64,000 bases of DNA, from NCBI GenBank assembly GCA_025267735.1, contig CM046294.1, forward strand, positions 7,722,001 through 7,786,000. The letters run 5' to 3'. Below, one piece after another: positions 45,501-54,676 of this stretch (position 1 is its first letter; every line of letters begins with the position of its first letter). A program made the position numbers and the translations under genes. The notes beneath the pieces are model-generated. The model ran no database searches. It had not been told where the DNA came from and saw only the letters and a program-made list of their open reading frames with translations. The DNA is from Mactra quadrangularis. Taxonomy: Eukaryota > Mollusca > Bivalvia > Venerida > Mactridae.

Positions 45501-48500
45501 TCCTACCACTGATTCTAAATCATGTAGGGCAGTTGTCAGTCACTGAGGGGAAGTATGTGCCAAGTAACTGTTTAAAAGCAAAACTCACATATTTAGCTTT
45601 TCAATAAACAGCGATTAGTTTAATTGACCATCGTGATAAGACCTATACAATAAGGAGCTATGGCATTAAACCCAATAACAACAAATAGAGAACTACTACT
45701 AAATAAGTTGTTCAAGTTACCAGACCTTTTCTCCCTTAAATAACGGGGGTCGTTTACAGGCACCTTCCCCTCTTAAAATTTCTTTAAAATCATGCAGTTT
45801 TTCACCAAATTGGAGTTAAACTTGGATTTTTTTGTTCTATGAAATGGCTATGAATTTCCACAAGTGTTCTATAAAAAAGGCCTCAGGCCCCTTCCCCAAA
45901 TACTGAAAAAAAAGCCCAGGAACTTACCTTCTCTCCTTCTACTACATCAAATTCTACGGTCTCACCATCTCCAACACTTCTTAGATACTTCCTGGGATTG
46001 TTCTTAACTATAGCAGTCTGAAATTATATATTTATCATCAAAGTAAGGATCTACAAACACAGCTCAACATAACTTCTAGACTAGGTTGTCTCAGACAACC
46101 AGCTACATGTGTAGCTTGTCTGAACCAAATGTTAATTAGAAGTAACAAGTTGCCTGAACCCAAATATTCACTCTTTTATTTCAGGCTTGTGCTGCTGTGC
46201 AACTTAGTATCATTTTACTTATCTTTCTATATGTTGATTCATAATAAGTTTTTAACCAAGTAAATAACTTGTACACGTTTTCCAGAGGTCCACATGGAAG
46301 ACTGGATTTATCCAAATGTGTTGTCTTGTTAAATGAAGTCTTTATTATCATTATTATATATAGGTCATCAGGGGAAATCAGGATTCAGAGGATCCCATAA
46401 ACATGCGTGAGAATCCCCTTACAATCCCTAAAAAAAAATTGTTGAGTTCTAGGCGAATTTGACTTTCTTGACAGAAAATATGTATACATGTATTCATAAG
46501 TTGAGTAATATTATAATGTAAAGGAGGAATCCCCGAGTGACTGATTAAGGATTTCTTTAGGATCAATGGTAAACAGTTAGTGTTGACCTTGGTTGAAGGT
46601 AAGTCTCAACTATCAGATTATCAAGAAGTTAGTGATATTAAAATTTATTAAAAAGTCGCACCTGGTGTACAAAAACATCTTCTTTAGTGTCATCTCTATT
46701 AATAAAGCCATATCCACTTTTAACATTGAACCATTTTACACTGCCGGTTACTTTGGTGGCTGAAACAAAGGATAAATGAGAATATATATATCTATGCCAG
46801 ATTTAAATACTTTCATTTTACCAGATCTACATTGAAGAATATTTTGATAGCTGAGCTGCTCATGCTAAGAGTAGAACATACATCACAGGGTTACACACAG
46901 CAATGCCTCAAGACAAATAATATTATGACAAATTAGTTCTACAGGGCTTGACATGAATTTTTATAACTCGGTTGCTCGGCTTGAAAACCAACAATGCTTT
47001 ATTTGCACTAACTTAATATTTACTAGCAGTATGATAATATCATTATTAGGTTGCCCAATCCCAAATTTAGGTCAGCAGAGGCAATCAGACAACTTTACTG
47101 TTGGGCACTGTTCCATATTATAATGAAATTGACCACCTGTAAAGAGTTACTTGATTAAAACTATAATTAAAATAAATAAAGACCAACCATTCTCTCTTGT
47201 GTGCACTTAAGGAAATGGTACAGTGAACTCGACAGTTCCGGGTCATCGACAATTCCGGGTCACTTTTTTAAAATAGTACTGATGATTCCTTAATAATTCA
47301 ATATTTTGATTATATGATAGTTAAGTCATGTACACTAACCACTTAGCTACTGTTACACAAACTTTCCATGTTAACATTTCTCTACCGGAAGTCATAGTCA
47401 TGAAACACTAAACAGCGTCGTTTCAAACCAATGCGAAAGTACGTGAACGTTTCGTCCATGCGTTTGAAAAAACAGCAATTTATATCCACAATTTAGATAA
47501 AATAAGTCCTTATTGCACATCATTTTGCTGGAAATTTATCGGTGAACACGATTTAACTCATAGATTTGTTTAATCTAATTACTGTTTGACAATAATGCAG
47601 ACAATTTGACCTGGTAAGCACGTGACAATTTCGGGTCAAAACTTAACCCGTATTATATACAATCATTTATTTTAATTAAAAGTATTTTTTTAACATTTAA
47701 AATTTATTTTATACATAATTTTATCACATATGTAAGATATTTGTCAATTAAATACAATTATTGTTTGATATTTTGAGTTTTTCTTTTTACACGCAACTAA
47801 TTGTATTTATGGTACTTGTTTTATATGCAATAGGTAATTGCAAGTGACATAATTAGATCTTTAATTTACAAGCTTTATTTTTGTTTAACTTGGAAGAAAA
47901 TATGAGATAAAGTCTTTATTGACAAAAAGTCGGCTGTTTTATTGATTTTTACCCTGTTGAGACCACTCCGGATTAAAGAGACAAGCATCTGTCACGTGAC
48001 CCGGAATTGGCAAGTGCGACCCGTAACTATCGAGTTTGCAACATGCAATTTCGAAAATTGTAGGAAATTACAAGCAAATAAACACTATTAATTTATTATA
48101 GCATGGTAAAGTGGAAGTATTTGTTTATCAATTTATGCAGGTTTGATTCCCACAACTTTCGTTTTGAAGAGACACGCATCGTTTGTTTCGTTACTGACCC
48201 GGAACTGTCGAGTTCACTGTACCCTTACCCTCAAAAAGGAGAATTTCACGACAAGATTGGGAATTTCCAGTCATCTCAAACATAACATTGTTGCGACTTC
48301 TACGAGTCATGCTAACTTATAAATTTTTTTACCAATGAATTTAATCGTTACTTAGATGTGTGACTGTAGAAATTCATTCTGAACAATAAGAAATAAAACT
48401 AAGGACTTGTATCCGTCCATGAACTAGCTTCATTCACTGTACTCAATAAGTTCAAGAATGAGTCATAATGTTACATAGTTTCGCCCATTATATTCATCTT

Positions 48501-49091
48501 AGACTTAGGGTTTATATAAGAGGCATTTCATTTGAGATAGGAGAAAAACATGATTTTGATAGGGAAATGCGCCTCATATCTGGAGTCGAACCCTAACTGC
48601 CTAACAAGAGCCCTGTAAAGATTGAGATAACAAACCTCAATAATCAATTGCCAGTCAAAATTGATTTAACTATGGCAGTTCAGAAAATCTAAAAGCAGAA
48701 AATTAGTCATCCTTCATGACTTGATCGTCCAGATAAACATTTAGTGGGTGGGGTAACGCCAGCACGTGTTTAAGCTTCCTGACTGAACATGTCCATCAAT
48801 TTACCTTTCTAAGGTTATAACCCCTTTCCATTCATCTAGCAATAATACGTTGATTAAATTACAAATTGTGTGAATGGCATTCACTACACTTTACAGATGT
48901 AACACCGATAACACAAGATTCCAAAAAATCGCCCCATGAGATCCGCCATGATATCGAGACCACGCCGTCTAATTGAGAATTTCAATCTGCGATTTCTGTG
49001 AATTTTTCACCGAAAGAAAATAATTTTCCTTACCAATAATTTTCTTCTCAACTGCCACTTGCTTCTCCGGTTGGTTTTCGGAGTCGGACAT
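42488..49091 (-). CDS. YBX: Y-box (cold-shock domain) nucleic-acid binding protein, complete, 7 coding exons, 253 aa
   Basis: Y-box proteins bind single-stranded RNA and DNA; they package mRNA in the cytoplasm and can act in transcription. The joined exons (49091-49034, 46759-46662, 46017-45928, 45263-45141, 44712-44583, 43452-43265, 42562-42488) keep one frame, and every border is GT/AG. Residues about 20-93 form the cold-shock domain: [15 protein letters not shown] holds RNP1 and DVFVHQ holds RNP2. A basic/aromatic tail follows with arginine- and tyrosine-rich islands, then a long RG run (residues ~211-225) and a short acidic end. The start was chosen at the only ATG before the domain in exon 1. 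The length is somewhat below vertebrate YBX1 (about 320). The gene looks intact. Which vertebrate paralogue it matches cannot be decided. Confidence 0.95.
42905..43015 (+). repeat. E1 element fragment in Y-box intron 6
   Basis: Contains ctggatgaaagttttgcatt, gattggtcatcataaagg and ggatatctgtttatggaga. These match one end of the E1 copy at 11750-11869 (gatgaaagctacgcattga … tctctgtttacggagatt). Confidence 0.5.
43265..43452 (-). CDS. YBX: Y-box gene coding exon 6 (RG-rich)
   Basis: 188 bases, acceptor gttatag, donor GTTAGT. It encodes [18 protein letters not shown], a Gly/Pro/Tyr stretch, a long RG repeat and GGYKRK. RG repeats are usual arginine-methylation and RNA-binding sites. Confidence 0.93.
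43615..43812 (+). repeat. Bivalve-type dispersed repeat in Y-box intron 5
   Basis: The segment gcaaagggaaataatccata, then ggagttgtggttactttc, tgaagtttcatgaagatct and cgcccgactgaccgaccac, has the layout of a repeat common in molluscan genomes (gggaaataat…gagttatggtt…gaagtttcaa…gacggacgg). That family likeness is from memory. Confidence 0.5.
43943..44198 (+). repeat. 78-bp direct duplication inside Y-box intron 5
   Basis: Segments 43943-44020 and 44122-44198 share aagatcagagtgtt, tgttggggaatccaacac and acactcatcatttctcta in order. The second copy lacks part of the middle. This is probably a local duplication. Confidence 0.65.
44583..44712 (-). CDS. YBX: Y-box gene coding exon 5
   Basis: 130 bases from acceptor tttcag to donor GTAGGT. 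It encodes a Q/D-rich start and then [19 protein letters not shown], an arginine/tyrosine-rich island. Confidence 0.93.
45141..45263 (-). CDS. YBX: Y-box gene coding exon 4
   Basis: Forty-one codons (residues 83-123), acceptor cttcacag, donor GTAAGT. It ends the cold-shock domain ([20 protein letters not shown]) and starts the basic tail ([14 protein letters not shown]). Confidence 0.95.
45480..45690 (+). repeat. SINE group B (headless) in Y-box intron 3
   Basis: Contains ttctacggccatcaccttcc, ccactgattctaaatcatgt, agttgtcagtcactgaggg, agtaactgtttaaaagcaaa, accatcgtgataagacctat and ggcattaaacccaataacaa. It is in antisense orientation to the gene. Confidence 0.7.
45928..46017 (-). CDS. YBX: Y-box gene coding exon 3
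   Basis: Thirty codons in phase 0, with acceptor atttcag and donor GTAAGT. It encodes residues 53-82, including the [20 protein letters not shown] stretch typical of the family. Confidence 0.95.
46662..46759 (-). CDS. YBX: Y-box gene coding exon 2 (RNP1 and RNP2)
   Basis: Preceded by tttcag and followed by GTGCGA. It encodes residues 20-52, with [19 protein letters not shown] and DVFVHQ, the first three strands of the cold-shock barrel. Confidence 0.95.
47221..48219. mobile_element. 999-bp pogo/Tc1-like element in Y-box intron 1
   Basis: Both ends begin cagtgaactcgacagttccg and continue ggtca, a perfect 25-bp inverted repeat. TA flanks each end (47219-47220, 48220-48221). Subterminal copies of the tgacccggaa/ttccgggtca word occur at about 47245-47265 and 47995-48010, and a more diverged cacgtgac + gggtca pair lies at about 47620-47640. 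No transposase frame is visible. The shape matches the 168-bp element at 28396-28563 (CAGT start, 25-bp arms, TA). Confidence 0.8.
49034..49091 (-). CDS. YBX: Y-box gene coding exon 1
   Basis: Encodes [19 protein letters not shown] plus the first base of the next codon. The donor is G/GTAAGG. The short acidic leader lacks the Ala/Pro-rich N-terminus of vertebrate YBX1. Confidence 0.93.
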
Positions 49092-49380
49092 GGCCCTAGA
49101 TGGTACAAAAAGGCAGAAAACTTTCCCTCGTGTCACTGGACGTCCTTGCTTCTTTCCCTTTGTTCTCGCACTGCAGCATGTTGAACCATGCCGTATTTCC
49201 GGTTTAAGCGTTCTTAATCGATGAGCTTCGGTTTTTATCCTCCATTGCTATTTATAACGGAAATTACCGAGTTCACAAGACGCGACAACGGAAAAATACG
49301 AGACAAGCACGCCGGGTGACCGAAATATCGGGTAAGAATGTAGGTCACTGAGTCATTGGAGCGCGGCTATGATAATCAAA
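49092..49380 (-). promoter_or_regulatory. 5' leader and putative promoter region of the Y-box gene
   Basis: The region just upstream of the start codon is richer in G/C and CpG than the flanks (ccggtttaag, acgcgacaacgg, cacgccgggtgacc, gagcgcggc). No TATA box or CCAAT word stands out at a fixed distance. A start site cannot be placed by eye. Confidence 0.35.
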
Positions 49381-49639
49381 GTGCTGTAAACACCGGATCA
49401 ATAAAACTGTGTTCCATTAGTAATTCGTATTATACTGTTTATTAAGTTATTTGAAAGATTTCTAGAATCTGGATTATACAGATAAACTCAAAAAGATTCA
49501 AAGTTATCATTTGAGAATCATAAACCTAGATTTAGATCCAGTGACAGCTGACGATTAGAGTGAAATTTCAGAGACATATAGGATCGATATCCAATTCCCT
49601 GGATTTATATTGGAGTACAAATCTAAATCTAGACCATTC

Positions 49640-49705
49640 TCGTACGCCGAGGTTATCAAGATTCTCGAGCTAGTATCGAGAATCTTACTAGGATCTGGGA
49701 ATGAA
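49640..49705. repeat. Hairpin related to 22258-22335
   Basis: The phrase cgtacgccgaggttatcaag, attctcgagctagtatcgag and aatcttactaggatctggg folds imperfectly around gctagtatcg and shares its core with the earlier copy. Confidence 0.45.
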
Positions 49706-49837
49706 AATGAAGATTGGACCGTAAGCATGGTTTATTTTAATTATTTATATCTAAACATTCAGTACAATTAAGTCACTGCTGTATTTATGTTGAATACTCA
49801 TTAATTAATTGAACACACGCTTTTAAAGTTACTAGTT

Positions 49838-50030
49838 CACAGATTCGGTTTATTTTTTCTATAATTTCAAGATACATTCAGTGTCTGTAGATCTAATTGT
49901 GTCCAACAAAAAATTCTTACTTTAAGACAAGTTGACCTATATATGTTGCAAGAAATATGCACAATAAAAGTCACAAAATGCACTATAAATGTATATACCG
50001 TGACATACGGGGTATATATTTACTACTTGA
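49838..50030 (+). repeat. ~190-bp direct repeat, copy 1
   Basis: Shares with 53826-54012, in order, tttattttt(t)ctataatttca, gtgtctgta, aaagacaa, tgacctata, tgttgcaagaaatat, aataaaagtcacaaaa, tgcact and taccgtgacataCggggta-like words. Both copies point the same way, 4 kb apart. The family is unknown. Confidence 0.65.
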
Positions 50031-50039
50031 AACTTCTAC

Positions 50040-50455
50040 ATGTACTTCTACTTCTAAGAGAATACTGCACTCCCTCATTACTTTGAGGATTATGTGCAGG
50101 CGCTGGCAAATTTAAAATTTGGGTAAAAAAAATAAAAACAGATTTAGAGATCACTTTAATATTTACAGTGATAAACAAGAAATATAATATAATACAGTGT
50201 TACTTTAAAATTTTGTACATAATGATAGCTGATTAATTAGTGTTCATGGTTGATATAGTACGACAGGGACAGTGACAATCAGTTTAAACCCATCAAGTGT
50301 GGTTGCTTGGTGTGCAGTAGCTGGCAACTTGTTCCACTGAATTACATTTCTTGGAAAGTAAGAATATTTATACGAGTCTTTGGATGTGCTAATATGTTTA
50401 AAAGAATGGAGATGACTGCTGTTGCCTTGTCTTGTTTTTGATGTGTTGGGTATAA
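50040..50455. other. Intergenic sequence, nothing recognised
   Basis: AT-rich, with no gene or element. Confidence 0.35.
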
Positions 50456-50456
50456 G

Positions 50457-50735
50457 TAAGGTAGCGCAGTTAGTAGCCAGCCTGTATTTCGAATCTAGAG
50501 TCCCGAAGGGGGTTCTAGTTCAAATCCCAACCGGGGAGGTTTTACCGTTCCATAAAAATATGACAATAATGCCAGTTTTCCTTAATTATCAATATATATG
50601 GAGAAGTTTCCGGCCTTGTGGAAGGGTAGGTGAGTAATGGTTATAGTCAAAGGCCCAGGAAAGCTAGGTTAGGTGCACTGGACTCCGTAAGATAAACATA
50701 AAAATGTGTTGATACGGCATTAAACCAAGTATAAA
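50457..50735 (+). repeat. SINE group A, plus orientation
   Basis: The head (aggtagcgcagttagtagcc, tttcgaatctagagtcccga, ttcaaatcccaaccggggag) is followed by ttccataaaaatatgacaat, ggagaagtttccggccttgt, ggaagggtaggtgagtaatg, aggcccaggaaagctaggtt, gtgcactggactccgtaaga and a final tgttgatacggcattaaacc. Confidence 0.8.
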
Positions 50736-51044
50736 AATAGAATATATATTATAGTTTATGTATAAAGGGAGCTAACTCGACAAGGTATATTGCATTATTA
50801 TGGATAGTATATGCTCGTCTTGCTGATTTGATCCCTTTAACTGACATCGTTACATTACATTTTATATAGCTGTATATAGACTAGACTTTAAATAAATATG
50901 ATTGCTATTTTGGAATGGGCATTGTACCGCGCATTAAATTTTTACAGCGTATTTTAACGAGTGTAAGGACCTGGGTGCCTGTGTGACACGTTGTGATAAC
51001 TGTCTATGTAAAGTATCATGTACATGACTTATTTAGAACATATG

Positions 51045-51200
51045 CGGAGCCAGGATTTCTAGTTACGGGGGGGGGGATTCTAGTTAGGGGCGGCGGAAAA
51101 TGAACAAGCAGACTGGAAGACCAGGGGCTGTAAGGGCTCCCTATGGGGCTTGGGCAAGGTGCTGACCAAGAGTTTAAGGGCGGTGGCCCCCGGAAGCTCC
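51045..51200 (+). repeat. G-rich dispersed repeat related to 19495-19585
   Basis: Contains gccaggatttctagttacgg, a run of ten G, gattctagttaggggcgg and ccctatggggcttgggcaag. The first part matches the minus strand of 19495-19585. Confidence 0.45.
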
Positions 51201-51370
51201 TAAGATTTGGTTATTTTCTAAGTGATTCAGGCTCATTTCCAGAACCTTTACTATCTTGTCCCAGGATAAAGTATAAAAACATCTAGATATATCATAGTCA
51301 GATAATCTTATAACAGCCGTTGGACCATTGTTATAATGAGTAGGATTTATTGAACGTTATGTCAGTGTAT

Positions 51371-51812
51371 TAGTGTACTCCCAGTCTTGTAACTTATTGC
51401 ACGCCTAGCGTGCGAAAAGTTTTTGTCATTAATATATATTTTCCTATAAATATATTTTTTATGATAGAATAAAACTTTGCTTGGCAATTTTAAGGGGGGG
51501 GGGTACCCCGGGTCCGCCCCCTTAAGGATTCATACAGTTTGTACGTGAAATCCCTTATGTAATGCATTTGGCACAACATATAAACGCTAAACAAACTGAA
51601 CATAAAGGAAAGCAAACATACATGAATAAAAACAATATACATATTATATCCACAGTTTTCTCAAAACAGGAAAAGTTTAGAAGTACCCCCACCCCCCTTA
51701 AAATTGCCAAGCAAAGTTTTTTTTTCTATCATAAAATATGATATTTATAGGAAAGTACATATATATTAATGACAAAAACTGTGCTAGGCGTGCAGTAAGT
51801 TACAAGACTGGG
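51371..51812. repeat. Inverted duplication with ~130-bp arms
   Basis: The left arm (about 51371-51503) and right arm (about 51680-51812, inverted) share cccagtcttgtaacttactg/cttattg, cacgcctagc, agtttttgtcattaatatat, tttcctataaatat, ttttatgatagaa, aaactttgcttggcaatttt and aagggggg. About 175 bp separate them. This could be a foldback element or an inverted tandem insertion. Confidence 0.75.
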
Positions 51813-51814
51813 TA

Positions 51815-52980
51815 CACGGTCGCCTCTGTATATACAAATGTAATGGGTACAAACTTGAAATTTCTGACACTATCCAAACAGACGAACCATATGTGTGCTA
51901 CATTTTAAAGACTAAATTTAGTTATCTTCACTCTAATAGGAAGTTTTCATTAATATGTGGATTTTACGCACAGGGCAATATACATACGCAGTTTTATGAT
52001 AAAACTGCCGATTTATAAGATACAAAAATGCACTTAACCAACTATGTACGACGCAATGGTAAACAAAATGCAGATAAAAACGTAAAATAATGGAAAAATT
52101 TGATCACGTTTATAATATTAGATAACCAGTTAAAATTAAGGACAAACATATGACGAATTCATTATCAACTTTTATTTTATCACAACTATAAATAAATATA
52201 TGTACATTGAGGACGGAGTGGGCCTATCTAATCATGAATCGAGTAGAACATAGCTAGTTTTATCAAAACTGAAATAATGGAAGTTTTAATTTACCCGGAC
52301 AAAATCTTGTTGAAGTGCTGATAAACGGTGCGAAACCCAATATAAATTAATCAAAACACTGAAAGCACCGACTAAACGATTCTTTGAAAGGCATGGTTGT
52401 GGAATTCTTGTACACTCCGGTAGTCATTCTAGTATTTCATGCGACTTAGTATCAATAACAACTTACAACAAATTTTAACATTTCTTAATGCTGTAACAGC
52501 TTCTCAATGCAGCTTCACTGGATGACCCAGAGTCATTGTCAATACAAATGGAAAATAACCGAATAGATCCTCCTGCAATGGTTTAGTATAGTGATGGTAT
52601 AAGGAACAAAGCCGAAGGGTTACAAAATTACAAGAATGATAAGAAAAGTTGATTACCCACATGGTTACACAGAACTCAGCTGAGTGTTCAGTTACCTTGA
52701 ACGTTCCAAAACGTTTCGTAACGGAAGTGTTGGAACAACTCAAACCAAAGACAACTCAACCCGAGACTAACGGATTGAGTTGTCCCAATTTTGAGTTGAG
52801 TATTGCACGGGTTGAGTTGTCTTCGATTGAGTTCTCCCGTATCCGTAACGTTAGCTAACAGCAGTTACTGAACACGGCGCAGGTAATCGTTCAAAACTCA
52901 ACAAAAACAACCAACTAAGTTTCAATAGTACGCAATGTATATACAGGGATTCTATATATGTTATATAAAATCCCTGGTAT
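51815..52980. other. Intergenic sequence, nothing recognised
   Basis: Between 52680 and 52830 the words aacgttcc, gttgagtt and aactcaac occur repeatedly in both orientations. No defined element or gene. Confidence 0.35.
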
Positions 52981-52984
52981 ACAT

Positions 52985-53105
52985 ACTACATTGTATATTT
53001 AAGTATTGAAGGACCAGGAAGTGGACTCGAAAGCGAAAAATCTAAGTTGTAAGAACTTGTTTCACAATCGAGATAAAATATATTAATATAAACTTAACTA
53101 TATTT
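52985..53105 (+). repeat. SINE group C, 3' part
   Basis: Contains aagtattgaaggaccagg, aagtggactcgaaagcg, gtaagaacttgtttcacaat and cgagataaaatatattaata, as in 37390-37505. The head is missing. Confidence 0.65.
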
Positions 53106-53109
53106 CAGT

Positions 53110-53820
53110 ACATGAAAATGTAGTTCAGCATAATCGTAAACTAAGTACATCGTAGTTTATTTGAATGATATCAACTATGTATCGCTGACCCAGCGTTTAG
53201 TGTAAAAGATTAAAGTGTCTTCCTTATCAATCAGAAATGAGATAGGGTTTTTTATGAGTTGGAGTTCGGAAAAAAACAATATCAGTTACGAATATGTTGA
53301 TGGAAATATACCCCATAGATAACTGTGTCACATGCCCACAGTAAAATTATTTGTCAATATTTATTATTTACATGTACTGTATATAAATAAGATAATGAAA
53401 CAATTTACTCATTATGTCGTAGAAAGTTGATAGTTACTGATCATATAAGCGTATAGTCAATAGCTTGATAGTCATTTGAGTTCTGAGGAATATTTTAGGT
53501 AAGATTTTAGTGCTTAAATATTCATTTATTATAATAGATAGTTTATTTCAAGATATTTGGCAATTGGCCTATGACTCTATAATCATAAATACATTTGACG
53601 AAAGTTTGTATTAAATAATAATTAAATATAATTAAATAATTAAAAAATTGGTGATTTAATGCATATTTTATAGCAAACATTGGATCAGATAATAGGCATA
53701 TAGCGCCTATATATACCCTCTTCATGGTCAAGGATTACAACATCGTTTTTATGTATGTGAATAAATTAATAGATAAATAAATAAATACATACATACATTT
53801 ACAAACATGAAATTCCACTA
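53110..53820. other. AT-rich sequence with an AATA/CATA microsatellite
   Basis: An (aata)n(cata)n run occupies about 53772-53797. No gene was recognised. Confidence 0.4.
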
Positions 53821-53825
53821 CGAAA

Positions 53826-54012
53826 TAATACAGATTTGTTTTATTTTTCTATAATTTCAAAATACCACTCTGTGTCTGTAATTCTGTCAAAAGAATTCGT
53901 ATTATTTAAAGACAAACTGACCTATATGTTGCAAGAAATATAAAATAAAAGTCACAAAAATGCACTAAAATTGTCTATACCGTGACGTACGGGGTAGATA
54001 TTTACTTCATGA
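53826..54012 (+). repeat. ~190-bp direct repeat, copy 2
   Basis: Matches 49838-50030 block for block (tttatttttctataatttca, gacctatatgttgcaagaaa, taaaagtcacaaaaatgcac, taccgtgacgtacggggta). Confidence 0.65.
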
Positions 54013-54636
54013 ACACCACCATTTGTAATTGTATGTCCATTTGGACTAAAATTGCCATTATCAGAACACTACGTTCCTGCTTCAAAAACGTTTCCATACA
54101 ATTTTAATAGTTTTAGAAAAAGTTGATATTTCAGTTGAAATCTGTGAATGAGTACCATTAAATTATGAACTTTATTTGAAACTTGAAAGAAGACATTTTA
54201 CCGTGCTTCAGGATATACATCGTAGGTGCAAGGTTTGCACGATATGTATATATTGTATCAAACATTTAAGTCAGATGAATGATGTTAATTATTCATGACG
54301 TTTGAATATAATTTTAATTATCAATCACTTTCTAACCAGGCTTCATACTAAGCTATTATTTTCTGCAGTTATACAGTGGCACGCATCCATCAAACGAAAA
54401 GCTTTTTGACTCCTAAATTTGCATTGCCTGTCTATGGAAAGTAAAAGCTATAATAGTTGATAGAGGTTTAAGACTTGAGAATGAAATGCTAGTTATGATC
54501 GCATATACATTTTTGATAAATTCGTTCATATAGCTATGGAAGATATTATTTCATGTTTTAGGGATACAAGTTCAAAGCAAATTACACAATACAACTTATA
54601 TGTATTAGCAATAAACTATTTTATCATTTCTTGTAG

Positions 54637-54676
54637 ATACATAGAAATCATAGCGATCAAGGTCAAGGTCAACGCC
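54637..54676 (+). other. 5' untranslated part of the profilin-like first coding exon
   Basis: A good acceptor (tttatcatttcttgtag) ends at 54636, so an upstream non-coding exon is expected. The ATG at 54677 in aacgccATGt follows 40 bases later. An in-frame continuation upstream meets stops. Confidence 0.5.
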
